Source: Photorhabdus laumondii subsp. laumondii
GTDB taxonomy: Bacteria > Pseudomonadota > Gammaproteobacteria > Enterobacterales > Enterobacteriaceae
Assembly (NCBI RefSeq): GCF_003343245.1
Contig: NZ_CP024901.1
Span: 4,712,001 to 4,776,000 of the forward strand
Length of the DNA: 64,000 nucleotides
Direction of reading: 5' to 3'
Position numbers and translations under genes: made by a program. Below the pieces are notes generated by a model. The model made no database searches. It was given only the letters and a program-made list of their open reading frames with translations, and was not told where the DNA came from. Below are positions 1 through 9,242 of this stretch, in pieces; position 1 is the first letter of the stretch; each line of letters starts with the position of its first letter.

Positions 1-117
1 ATTATTGATAAAATCATTATAATAATTTATCAATACTTTCTTGGAGTACTATGCAAAACCATCTATTCTTTTTTATTCCAATGAACTAAGAAATATCATC
101 GATTAAAGGAGAACAAT

Positions 118-231
118 ATGAGTGATAAAGAAAAAGTTAAATTAGTACGTTTACTTAAACAAGTAAAAGGAAAAAAAGGCTCCAAGAGTCAGACCTCAAA
201 ATCTGACGCAATCGCTGCTTACCACTATTAA
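118..231 (+). CDS. 37-residue basic peptide, candidate RiPP precursor
   Basis: A 37-codon ORF starts with ATG after a strong ribosome binding site (AAGGAG, 7-8 nt spacing). The N-terminal half is lysine-rich (KVKLVRLLKQVKGKK), then comes a Ser/Thr/Lys linker, and the peptide ends SDAIAAYHY. There is no signal peptide and no Cys. It is followed at once by a hairpin and then by genes for an MBL-fold protein, an ABC transporter and a small kinase. This is the usual layout of a ribosomal peptide precursor with modification and export genes; the layout is seen, the function is inferred. The aromatic/His tail would be the natural core. It could also be a small regulatory or toxin peptide. I recognise no known family. 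Confidence 0.55.
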   Translation: MSDKEKVKLVRLLKQVKGKKGSKSQTSKSDAIAAYHY

Positions 232-241
232 TCTTTAAGCT

Positions 242-270
242 AACAGCAACCTACATAGGTTGCTGTTTTG
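242..270 (+). terminator. Hairpin between peptide gene and MBL gene (attenuator-like)
   Basis: A perfect 10-bp stem (AACAGCAACC / GGTTGCTGTT) with a 6-nt loop is followed by TTG. It lies 10 nt after the peptide stop codon and about 20 nt before the next gene. A leaky terminator here would give more peptide mRNA than enzyme mRNA, as is common after RiPP precursors. The T-run is short, so termination may be partial. Confidence 0.6.
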
Positions 271-288
271 CCATATATGGAGTGATGT

Positions 289-1731
289 ATGCAATTAACA
301 TTTATCGGTCATCAAAGTTGGCTAATCTCTCACAAAAATACAAATATTTTGGTTGATCCTGTCTTAGGCCCAACAATGGGAAACTCCCGATATATAAAGT
401 TCGAAATATACCCTCCAAGAGATATTGATATAAGCAATATGCCATCAATCGATGCCGTATTTATATCACATGAACATGTTGACCATTTCGATATCGATAC
501 TCTATCAATATTTCCAAAGGGAACAGATATTTATATATCACTGCTTATGCCAAGCTGTATAAAAACAGCTTTAGAACATCTAGGGCATAATGTCATATTA
601 CATTCATTTAAAAAAGAAATAAGAGTAAAAGATATCAAAATAAAGTCATTCTCTGCTCCATATGAAACAATATTATGGGAGTCAAGGGTAACTCAATACT
701 TAGTATCAGATATTAATGAAGAAAAATATAACGGTTTTATAGCAGTGGATGCAATAATCAGCGAGGAATACATTGAAGGGATTGGTGATCAATACCCAAA
801 TCCACAGTGGATCATAGTAGCAAATAATTCACAGTGTACACCAAAACAAGCTCAAGGAGCATATACAAATTTGCTACCATTAGAATCGTCAAGACTTAGT
901 GGCAAGAATTATAGAGGAGTCAAATTACTTAACTCTATATTAATAGACTATCTTGATGGCATCCCTGAGGAAACTAAGATATTGATTTGTGGCAATGGGT
1001 TTATAAATCCCAGAGAAAATTATGGTCCATTCCTATTCTCAGATAATAAGGTATTGTCTGAAATTGCCAACCAATTATCAATTAAAGAGAACGTTTGTGG
1101 CCCATATCCAGGTGAAGTAATAGAAGTTATAGATGGAAATCTTTCAATCAGTTTATCTAGCTGGATAGAATTAAATAAAAACAAACACTTAGATCTAAAA
1201 AATAAGCTAATTAAGTACATGGATGAAGAATCTGGAGTTGAGCTCAGTCCATTTATTCCTGTACTCGGTGAACTTAGTGAAACAGAAGAAAAAAATGGGT
1301 TAGCTACGATTGAAAATGAACTAACTGATATGGCTCGAACTCTAGCTATTGATCCTTTAGTTGGCCGATTAGCAATTTCAATGAATAACTATATAAATGG
1401 TGAATTGAGTGATAACCGAATTCTAATAAAGTTTAAAGATAAAGATTTTGGGTATGTTTATTCTGTATCATCCTGTCAATTTACCAAAACTTACACACAT
1501 GAGAACTATTTAAGTGAATATCCCTTTGGTGTTGAAATATATATTCAAGATTTCGTTGGTCTATGTTTAGGTAAAATACAAATTTGGGACTTAGCAGGGA
1601 CGAGTATACGCAGCTGGTATCTTGGTGGAATATATGAGAACATCATTGTGTTTTTCTATAAGTACTTTGGAGAGCAAAGAAGGCCTGATTTAGCACTTAA
1701 AGTATACGAAGAATATATCTCACAAAAATAA
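289..1731 (+). CDS. Metallo-beta-lactamase-fold protein, 480 aa, unassigned
   Basis: The N-terminal third is a metallo-beta-lactamase fold: an initial strand MQLTFIGHQSWLI, Asp23 in LVDP, and the metal motif HEHVDH at residues 61-66 (HxHxDH), with a possible later metal Asp at about 154 (AVDA). A clear third-motif His is not obvious. The remaining roughly 300 residues form a C-terminal extension that I do not recognise. The start is ATG after TGGAGTG. It precedes the transporter gene by 8 nt, so the two are probably co-transcribed. A hydrolase or oxidoreductase acting on the upstream peptide is inferred only from position. The AT-rich codon use matches the other island genes and differs from the core genes. 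Confidence 0.7.
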   Translation: MQLTFIGHQSWLISHKNTNILVDPVLGPTMGNSRYIKFEIYPPRDIDISNMPSIDAVFISHEHVDHFDIDTLSIFPKGTDIYISLLMPSCIKTALEHLGHNVILHSFKKEIRVKDIKIKSFSAPYETILWESRVTQYLVSDINEEKYNGFIAVDAIISEEYIEGIGDQYPNPQWIIVANNSQCTPKQAQGAYTNLLPLESSRLSGKNYRGVKLLNSILIDYLDGIPEETKILICGNGFINPRENYGPFLFSDNKVLSEIANQLSIKENVCGPYPGEVIEVIDGNLSISLSSWIELNKNKHLDLKNKLIKYMDEESGVELSPFIPVLGELSETEEKNGLATIENELTDMARTLAIDPLVGRLAISMNNYINGELSDNRILIKFKDKDFGYVYSVSSCQFTKTYTHENYLSEYPFGVEIYIQDFVGLCLGKIQIWDLAGTSIRSWYLGGIYENIIVFFYKYFGEQRRPDLALKVYEEYISQK

Positions 1732-1739
1732 GGTAGCAA

Positions 1740-4235
1740 ATGAACACCTCTGCAATTAAGAACGATTTAAGAAAGCAATATAGTACTTTTATCTTATTTC
1801 CTATTGAAACAGTAATTAATTTATTATCTTCTTTTTTTTCATTTTCCATATTAATTTACATAATAACATTGCCTTTGACTAATAGTTTAGAGGAAAGTAG
1901 TATTGGCCTGATTATCTTCTTAATTGCAATATTGAGACCTGCCTTAAGTGTAATTAATAACATAAGCCTGTTCCTTATTAATAAAAAACAGGCTTATATT
2001 TTATCAACATTTAATGATTGCTTTACAAGTAAAAAAGATGCTCAGCAGAATGAGCACGACATTGTAAATTACTCCTCGTATGACACTAGTGTTGTTTTGA
2101 TTATATCTAAGGTAATTTGCTTTATTTATCTTTCCATTCTCATGGTTATTAATGTTGAAGGTGGTACAGTTGGCTTACTATCATTGTGTTCTATATTGAT
2201 ACCATTATCATTTTTTCTATTTAAAAAACGAGCCCATCTTTCTAAGAAACTAGCAAAAATAAGGAAGCTGAGATATGGATTTATTGGAGATAACTTTGAG
2301 GCCCTGACTGCTATATTGTTAACTGGGTACCAAGGGGGAAAATTTCTAAGCTTGAATAGAATTATTGATACTGAAGAAAAAGTAAAACGCATTGATTCAT
2401 TATGGAGAGCTGTAGATATTGCATCAAATGCGTTTTTAAAAGTTATTCCTGTCCTCTTTATAATCCTGATTGGCAAAGAAATAGACAATAGTGAAAAATT
2501 ACTCATTCTTTTATATTCTCTAATTCTGGTTGGCGAATATCTTGGTTTGATTAGATTACTAACACCATTTTATGATGGTTATCTGGCCAAATTGTCAATT
2601 ATTAGTAGATATAAGAATTACCAATACAAACCAGATGAATACTATAACCTAGATGGCACACAAGGTTTTATTGAAAAAACCATTCTGGGGAATATATTTT
2701 TATCAAAAAAGTTAATCAATAGGAGAATATTAAACAAGCTATGTTATGAAATTTTTCAAATTAATAAGTATATTAATTTAAGTTCAAACATTAATGAATT
2801 GTCAAGAGGACAATTAAATCTTATTTTTGCCGTAAGGAATGTATATATGGCTATAATTAATAATTACAAAGGCCATATTTATTTTGATGTAAATAGGACT
2901 GGCTGGGATTCTAAGTTATTACTTGATTTAGAAGATGTCATTTACAAATTAAAAATAGAATATCAAATTGATATTATACTATTACATCTTCATAAAATTA
3001 AAGATATAGAATTAGAAACAAAAAATGAAACCACAAAATCTACGTTAGATAGTAAAGTTAGAAAAATGAAAGATCACACAAAAATTGCCAGATTTTTATC
3101 TATTTTTAGCTATAACTCTTTAATTGGAATTATATTACTGCTTATTGCTAGCTTTTCATTATTCGAATTAGGAAGAATTACATACAATGAATATGATAGT
3201 GAAACCTATAGAATAATATCCATATCTCTATTAGGTCTAATTTCATTTGTCTCAGGATCATATTTAATAGAGTTTAAAATAAGAAAAAAAGCAAGAAAAG
3301 ACATATATAGATATATTAAAAACAACTCTAGTGAAGAAGGATTCAACTTATTCAAGCATGAATACAATGTAATAATAAATAGATTTACCATGTATGCCAA
3401 AGATGTTTTCTGGTTTGGTTCGATATTTTCCGGAACCCTATTTTTATTTTTTGACTCTGACAATTTTATAATTATACTTGGAGCTATGTTTATATTTCTT
3501 GCTAGCATTTATTTATTGTATCCTACGTACAAGGATAATAGAAATAAGCACTATAAAGAACTCCACTCTCTATCAATTTACTTTTCTTATCCTAAAAAAC
3601 TACCTCGATGTAATTTGGTTAATCGTTTCTGTCAGGATACTATCCTATCCGGAGTGCATCGTTTGTATACAATAGCATCACAACGATATATAATTAACTC
3701 TGTAGCTTCTATATTAGGTTTTCTAATATCCAGTTTAATAATTTTTTACTCTCTATATCCAAATTTCGAATCAGACAACATTACGGCTGCTATAAACTTA
3801 GACAGTAGAATAGTAATTTTTTATTTTGCAATATTCGGATACTTATCGGAGATTGTATCTATCCAAAGAATAACTAAACATGTAAATTTTTATCATAAGA
3901 GAACAAACTTATCCTCTAATTTATCAATTTTAGAGCAAAGATTAGAAAGTGATAGAGTTATACAATTAGTAGGAAATAATGGAAGCGGTAAAACTTTTTT
4001 TCTTAAGAGATTATCCGAAATAAAGGGGTATATATATATAGACCATTATTTCGATCACTACCTAGCAAACGATAAATTTTTAGATTACCTAAACAAATCT
4101 AATTCAGATGTGATTATATTTGATGAGTTTGATTGTAGGAAATTAATAGATAAAATTGATAAAAATAAAAAAATAATCATCGTCTCACATAGGGAAGTCA
4201 TTGGCTCGAAATTGAACATTAGCGAGGTGGTATGA
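1740..4235 (+). CDS. One-chain ABC transporter with two complementary half-NBDs
   Basis: An 831-residue protein made of two membrane halves. Hydrophobic segments lie at about 20-80, 118-165 and 232-285, and again at 455-510, 555-600 and 650-705. After the first half, residues 300-420 look like part of an ABC ATPase: a signature-like LSRGQ (354-358), a Walker B-like HIYFDV (379-384) and an H-loop-like LHLHK, but no Walker A. After the second half, residues 735-831 hold Walker A (GNNGSGKT, 745-752), Walker B (VIIFDEFD, 791-798) and a switch His (SH, 816-817), with no helical domain or signature. The two could form one composite ATP site. It overlaps the next gene by ATGA. It is probably an exporter for the island's product, which is inference. 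Confidence 0.75.
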   Translation: MNTSAIKNDLRKQYSTFILFPIETVINLLSSFFSFSILIYIITLPLTNSLEESSIGLIIFLIAILRPALSVINNISLFLINKKQAYILSTFNDCFTSKKDAQQNEHDIVNYSSYDTSVVLIISKVICFIYLSILMVINVEGGTVGLLSLCSILIPLSFFLFKKRAHLSKKLAKIRKLRYGFIGDNFEALTAILLTGYQGGKFLSLNRIIDTEEKVKRIDSLWRAVDIASNAFLKVIPVLFIILIGKEIDNSEKLLILLYSLILVGEYLGLIRLLTPFYDGYLAKLSIISRYKNYQYKPDEYYNLDGTQGFIEKTILGNIFLSKKLINRRILNKLCYEIFQINKYINLSSNINELSRGQLNLIFAVRNVYMAIINNYKGHIYFDVNRTGWDSKLLLDLEDVIYKLKIEYQIDIILLHLHKIKDIELETKNETTKSTLDSKVRKMKDHTKIARFLSIFSYNSLIGIILLLIASFSLFELGRITYNEYDSETYRIISISLLGLISFVSGSYLIEFKIRKKARKDIYRYIKNNSSEEGFNLFKHEYNVIINRFTMYAKDVFWFGSIFSGTLFLFFDSDNFIIILGAMFIFLASIYLLYPTYKDNRNKHYKELHSLSIYFSYPKKLPRCNLVNRFCQDTILSGVHRLYTIASQRYIINSVASILGFLISSLIIFYSLYPNFESDNITAAINLDSRIVIFYFAIFGYLSEIVSIQRITKHVNFYHKRTNLSSNLSILEQRLESDRVIQLVGNNGSGKTFFLKRLSEIKGYIYIDHYFDHYLANDKFLDYLNKSNSDVIIFDEFDCRKLIDKIDKNKKIIIVSHREVIGSKLNISEVV

Positions 4236-4890
4236 ATAATATTTATATTATTGGACCATTTGGCGCAGGTAAAACTATGCTAAGTAAATTAATTTCTAAA
4301 AAACTAGAAAAAGAACTAATTAGTTTAGATTCTATACCCAATAGATTTCAAGATGCATCGCGACGGCAAGGGAGCGAATCCTCGGGAGCATAGCAAACTA
4401 TGTGACCGGGGTGAGAGAGTGCAGCCAACAAAGAGGCAACTTGAAAGATGACGGATATATAAGATGGTCCATATATGAAAAGATGGGCTACGATCTAAAT
4501 TATGTTGAGCAATTAGTAAAAAAATGTAGATTTATAGACTTATATAGATACAACCATAAATTTGAATCAGAGCTGGTCAAAAAAATTGTCAAAAATGCAT
4601 CAAATAATGTGGTCGATTTTGGTGCAGGACATTCTGTTATTGAGGACGATTTAGATTTTAAATATATTAGAAATCAAATGAAAGAAAAAGGCACTACTAT
4701 TTTTCTAGATAAAAGCTCTCATATTGGAGTTAATTATCTCCATCCAGAAGAAGTCTTCTTAAACAATTATTTCTTGGCGAGTAAATGTAACCAAAAACTA
4801 TCCGATATCACGATAACGGTAGATAACAAAAGTAAGTTACAAATATTGGATCAAGCCTTATCGGCACTTAAGTCAATAGAGGTTATATGA
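4232..4890 (+). pseudogene. Shikimate-kinase-like P-loop protein gene interrupted by ERIC
   Basis: The first part (4232-4332) encodes a P-loop, GPFGAGKT, and a following SLDS. The second part (4460-4890, in another frame) encodes DFGAGHSV and a helical C terminus. Together they resemble the shikimate/gluconate kinase fold. A 127-bp ERIC element at 4333-4459 lies between them and brings a TAG stop at 4391. Removing 125 bp (the element with one TA) puts the halves in one frame, reading SLDSIRWSIYEK across the join. The reconstructed protein would be about 177 residues. A GTG start at 4402 inside the ERIC could still give the C-terminal part, without the P-loop. In the intact cluster it may phosphorylate a peptide or small molecule, which is inference. 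Confidence 0.8.
4333..4459 (+). repeat. ERIC element, copy 1 (127 bp), inside kinase gene
   Basis: Runs from TATACCC to GGATATA, with the ERIC core CTATGTGACCGGGGTGAG and matching CGAATCCTCGGGAGCATAG. It has the same 127-bp length and sequence as the copies at 8565, 8796 and 49439. It is flanked by TA on both sides, consistent with insertion at TA with a 2-bp duplication. Confidence 0.92.
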
Positions 4891-4926
4891 ACATTATATT
4901 CAAGTCTGATAAAAATAAGCTCTAGA
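4888..4926 (+). pseudogene. Truncated start of a further island gene
   Basis: Overlapping the stop of the kinase gene (ATGA), a new frame starts MNIIFKSDKN and ends at TAG after 12 codons. The overlap pattern is the one used upstream in this operon, so this is probably the 5' stump of a fourth enzyme gene whose rest was lost when the island was joined to the hpaB region. The product is unknown. It could also be chance. Confidence 0.3.
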
Positions 4927-4993
4927 AACATTAAATTAACATTGAGTACCCTACGGATCAGAAATCACAAATGGGTACAATTGTGAGGTAGCC

Positions 4994-6553
4994 ATGAAAC
5001 CAGAAAATTTACGTACCGATAACAAACGCCCATTTACCAGTAAAGAGTATCTGAATTCACTCCAGGATAGCCGTGAAATTTACATTTATGGTGAGCGAGT
5101 CAAAGATGTCACTATACATCCAGCTTTCCGCAATACAGCCGCTTCAATTGGTCAATTATATGATGCTCTGCATGCCCCTGAAACCCACAATGCGCTCTGC
5201 TGGAATACAGACACTGGTAATGAAGGTTATACGCACAAATTCTTCCGTTTTGCGACCAATCCAGATGAACTGCGCCAACAACGAGATGCCATTGCAGAAT
5301 GGTCACGCCAAAGCTACGGCTGGATGGGACGCACCCCCGATTATAAAGCGGCATTCAGTTGCGCATTGGGCGCTTACCCTGAATTCTATGGTCAATTCTC
5401 TAACAATGCCCGCGCATGGTATAAACGCATTCAGGAATCATGTATGTATTTCAATCATGCCATTGTTAACCCACCAATTGATCGTCACAAACCAGCGGAT
5501 GAAGTCAAAGATGTTTTTATCCAACTGGAAAAAGAGACTGATGCAGGTATTATAGTCAGTGGAGCCAAAGTCGTGGCAACCAACTCAGCTCTTACGCACT
5601 ACAACTTCATTGTTGGCTCTGCGCAAGACATAGGGGATAACCCCGATTTTACCCTAATGTTTATTGCTCCTATGAATGCCAATGGCATGAAATTGATATC
5701 CCGCGCCTCTTATGAATTAGCCGCAGGTACCACCGGTTCCCCTTTCGATTATCCTCTCTCCAGTAGGTTTGATGAAAATGACGCTATTTTAGTGATGGAT
5801 AAGGTATTAATCCCATGGGAAAACATACTAATTTATCGCGATGTTGGTAGCTCTCGCCATTGGGCTGTACAAAGTGGGTTTGCCCGTCTGTTCCCCATGC
5901 AGGCTTGTGTACGTCTAGCCGTTAAGCTGGATTTCATTACAGCACTGCTGCAAAAGAGTCTCGAATGTACCGGAGTGGTAGATTTTCGTGGTGTTCAAGC
6001 AGACTTGGGAGAAGTAGTGGCATGGCGCAATCTATTCTGGTCATTGACAGATGCCATGTGGGCAGAAGCCAAGCCGTGGGAAGGCAATGCCTATCTACCG
6101 GATACTCAAGCGATTCAAACTTATCTCGTTATGGCACCGATAGCTTATACAAAAATTAGGAATATTATTGAAAGTAATGTCACCAGCGGCTTAATCTACC
6201 TGCCATCCAGTATACGTGACATGAATAATCCAGAAATTAATAAGTATCTTGAGCAATATGTACGCGGTTCCAACGGCATCGACTATGTAGAACGGATTAA
6301 GATTTTAAAATTAATGTGGGATGCCATTGGAAGTGAATTCGGTAGCCGCCATCAGCTATACGAAATCAATTATGCTGGTAGTCAAGATGGAGTCCGCTTG
6401 CAATGTCTGCGCCATGCTTATAGTTCTGGCAATATGAAGAAAATGATGGATTTGGTGGAATCCTGTCTTTCTGACTATGACTTGAGTGGCTGGACAAAAC
6501 CATATTTACACAATAACCAAGATATTAACTTGTTAGATAAATTACTAAAGTAA
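4994..6553 (+). CDS. hpaB: 4-hydroxyphenylacetate 3-monooxygenase, oxygenase component
   Basis: A 519-residue FADH2-dependent aromatic hydroxylase that ortho-hydroxylates 4-hydroxyphenylacetate and related phenols such as tyrosine to catechols. It matches the E. coli W HpaB type along its whole length: N-terminal REIYIYGERVKDVT, the substrate/flavin region SYGWMGRTPDYKAAF, the loop GSPFDYPLSSRFDENDAI and the C-terminal HNNQDINLLDKLLK. It is one residue shorter than the E. coli protein, in the YNFIVGSAQ segment. The start is ATG after GAGG. The GC content is higher than in the island just upstream. Its reductase partner gene hpaC, expected directly downstream, is reduced to fragments, so HpaB would need FADH2 from another flavin reductase. 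Confidence 0.95.
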   Translation: MKPENLRTDNKRPFTSKEYLNSLQDSREIYIYGERVKDVTIHPAFRNTAASIGQLYDALHAPETHNALCWNTDTGNEGYTHKFFRFATNPDELRQQRDAIAEWSRQSYGWMGRTPDYKAAFSCALGAYPEFYGQFSNNARAWYKRIQESCMYFNHAIVNPPIDRHKPADEVKDVFIQLEKETDAGIIVSGAKVVATNSALTHYNFIVGSAQDIGDNPDFTLMFIAPMNANGMKLISRASYELAAGTTGSPFDYPLSSRFDENDAILVMDKVLIPWENILIYRDVGSSRHWAVQSGFARLFPMQACVRLAVKLDFITALLQKSLECTGVVDFRGVQADLGEVVAWRNLFWSLTDAMWAEAKPWEGNAYLPDTQAIQTYLVMAPIAYTKIRNIIESNVTSGLIYLPSSIRDMNNPEINKYLEQYVRGSNGIDYVERIKILKLMWDAIGSEFGSRHQLYEINYAGSQDGVRLQCLRHAYSSGNMKKMMDLVESCLSDYDLSGWTKPYLHNNQDINLLDKLLK

Positions 6554-6575
6554 ATTAATGATGGGAAGCCTATTT

Positions 6576-6700
6576 ATGCCTGTAGAAAATGAACTTGCCT
6601 GCGTTTCAGAAATGCAGAGGAATACTTACCAATCTGGTATGGGTTTATCAATTTTAAACAGGATTTTCATCCGATGATGGCTAAATCCGTAGCCTACTGT
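6576..6700 (+). pseudogene. hpaC: Decayed hpaC (flavin reductase), internal deletion and frameshift
   Basis: 23 nt after hpaB a frame starts MPVENEL and soon joins a segment ending GMGLSI. A one-base shift later the sequence reads KQDFHPMMAKS, which matches the end of HpaC (GHGLIYFKRRFHPVM in E. coli). Nearly the whole flavin reductase domain between them is missing. The position directly after hpaB supports the identity. The exact 3' limit is uncertain. Confidence 0.65.
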
Positions 6701-6773
6701 TGTTTAAAGAGCTATCTCATCAAGTACCAAACTCGATTTCACCACCAAAGTGAGACTCTCTTCGGTATCAAGC

Positions 6774-6813
6774 GCCCTCAACACCTACTTTAAAAAACTG
6801 TTGAGGGCTATTT
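6774..6813 (+). terminator. Probable terminator after the hpaBC remnant
   Basis: A perfect 10-bp stem (GCCCTCAACA / TGTTGAGGGC) with a 15-nt loop, followed by TATTT. It is placed to stop plus-strand transcription before the oppositely oriented murA. Confidence 0.6.
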
Positions 6814-6898
6814 AAATGAGAACTATTTTTACACACAATAATGTGTATAAAAATGGTCTGTGTCTGACTCTATATATGTGAATATTTTTAGCATTATA

Positions 6899-6960
6899 AA
6901 AAAATAAGAAAGTTGGCGATTGTCACAGCTACCCGACAATTACCCCCATTTCTTATTTCC
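6899..6960 (-). terminator. Terminator of the mla-ibaG-murA strand
   Basis: Read on the minus strand just after murA: AAATAAGAAA, an inner ATTGTC/GACAAT pair, then TTTCTTATTT running into further T residues. A long stem with a T-run fits an intrinsic terminator for murA. Confidence 0.6.
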
Positions 6961-6977
6961 AAGTTAAGGAAGTACAA

Positions 6978-8258
<1,281 letters not shown>

Positions 8259-8294
8259 TTATATAATTTGCTGTTCGCGGCGAGGCAAACAACA

Positions 8295-8549
8295 TTAAAA
8301 ACCGTTGAGCTTGCGATCCCGTTTCCAATCATCCGGTGTGTAGGCTTTAATTGACAAGGCATGAATACGATTATCAGCAATGTATTCCATCAAAGGCGCA
8401 TAAACGGCTTGCTGCTGTTTTACCCGGCTCATGCCGGCAAACATTTCACCAACCACAATAACCTGGAAATGGCTGCCATCTCCGTTAACGATGACTTCAT
8501 CCAGTGCTAATTTATCCATCAGCACTTGTTTAATCTCATTAGTATCCAT
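8295..8549 (-). CDS. ibaG: BolA-family iron-metabolism/acid stress protein IbaG
   Basis: An 84-residue BolA/IbaG (YrbA) family protein with the family core [28 protein letters not shown] and the C-terminal [13 protein letters not shown]. IbaG proteins work with monothiol glutaredoxins in Fe-S handling, which is family knowledge. It is normally the gene between mlaB and murA, and so it is here. However, two ERIC copies and a terminator-like hairpin now separate it from mlaB by nearly 400 bp, so it may depend on a promoter within that gap. Confidence 0.93.
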   Translation of the reverse strand: MDTNEIKQVLMDKLALDEVIVNGDGSHFQVIVVGEMFAGMSRVKQQQAVYAPLMEYIADNRIHALSIKAYTPDDWKRDRKLNGF

Positions 8550-8564
8550 AATTGCTCAATGTTC

Positions 8565-8691
8565 TGTACCCGTCATCTTTCAAGTTGCCTCTTTGTTGGC
8601 TGCACTCACTCACCCCGGTCACATAGTTCTCTATGCTCCCGGGGATTCGCTCCCTTGCCGCCGCGATGCATCTTGAAATCCATAGGGTATG
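8565..8691 (-). repeat. ERIC element, copy 2 (127 bp)
   Basis: Begins TGTACCCGTCATC and ends CATAGGGTATG, with the core ACCCCGGTCACATAG and CTCCCGGGGATTCGC. Same length as the other copies, with the opposite orientation to copy 1. It lies just upstream of ibaG. Confidence 0.92.
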
Positions 8692-8755
8692 TAGTTAGAA
8701 ATAAATAATAGACAGCCATCTATCCTAATAGAATCCTGCTTATTCTTAAACTATG

Positions 8756-8790
8756 AAAACGCCCTTGTAACATCTCTGCTTACAAGGGCG
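8756..8790 (-). terminator. Terminator-like hairpin between two ERIC copies
   Basis: On the minus strand an 11-bp stem (CGCCCTTGTAA / TTACAAGGGCG), a 9-nt loop, then TTTTC. It would end mlaFEDCB transcription before ibaG. Confidence 0.65.
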
Positions 8791-8795
8791 CTGAT

Positions 8796-8922
8796 TATAC
8801 CCGTTATCTTTCAAGTTGCCTCTTTGTTGGCTGCGCTCGCTCACCCCGGTCACATCGTTATCTATACTCCCGGGGATTCTCTCCCTTACCGTCGCGATCC
8901 ATCTTGAAATCCATAGGATATA
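8796..8922 (-). repeat. ERIC element, copy 3 (127 bp)
   Basis: Begins TATACCCGTTATC and ends ATAGGATATA, with the same core as copy 2. It starts about 25 bp downstream of the mlaB stop codon. Copies 2 and 3 have the same orientation and flank the hairpin. Confidence 0.92.
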
Positions 8923-8947
8923 TACAGGTAATTAATGAGATTATCGG

Positions 8948-9241
8948 TTAGCTATCAATGATAATTTCTTGCAAATCATAGAGCGTAATCAGGGTATTAA
9001 GCCGTTCATCAATGCCAGAAAAGCGCAATTTATCCCCTCTCATTTGCATATGATGTTTGAAACGGACTAAAAGAGCTAACCCGGTAGAATCCACATATTC
9101 AAGTTGTGACACATTGATGTCATTGATCTCGACCAATAATTTCTCTTTTTGCTGCCAGAGAGGAAGCAAACTATTACGATCTAAAGTGCCCTTGAGAATC
9201 AATGTTTGCCCTGTTTTTTCCCAGATCAGACTCTCACCCAT
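8948..9241 (-). CDS. mlaB: STAS-domain subunit MlaB of the Mla transporter
   Basis: A 97-residue STAS protein of the MlaFEDB inner-membrane complex, where MlaB binds and stabilises the ATPase MlaF. The STAS core is seen as DINVSQLEYVDSTGLALLV, with the conserved Ser/Thr of the STAS loop. The start MGESLIWEK is chosen because it lies directly after the mlaC stop codon; a longer in-frame start would overlap mlaC. It is the last gene of mlaFEDCB, followed by ERIC copy 3. Confidence 0.92.
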   Translation of the reverse strand: MGESLIWEKTGQTLILKGTLDRNSLLPLWQQKEKLLVEINDINVSQLEYVDSTGLALLVRFKHHMQMRGDKLRFSGIDERLNTLITLYDLQEIIIDS

Positions 9242-9242
9242 C

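Noticed and set aside
51..89. 12-codon frame MQNHLFFFIPMN with a TTGGAG site before the peptide gene
   Set aside because: Too short, no hairpin or homology; kept only as a possible leader peptide.
5073..5555. 160-codon plus-strand frame inside hpaB
   Set aside because: Lies wholly within the conserved hpaB reading frame; a shadow ORF.
4994..6553. hpaB as part of the upstream peptide cluster (Tyr to DOPA in the peptide)
   Set aside because: Different base composition, a decayed hpaC behind it, and a truncated frame at the junction indicate a separate locus.
8565..8922. Two similar repeats considered as a CRISPR-like or tandem array
   Set aside because: Each unit is a 127-bp ERIC palindrome with a different, hairpin-bearing spacer; no short direct repeats.
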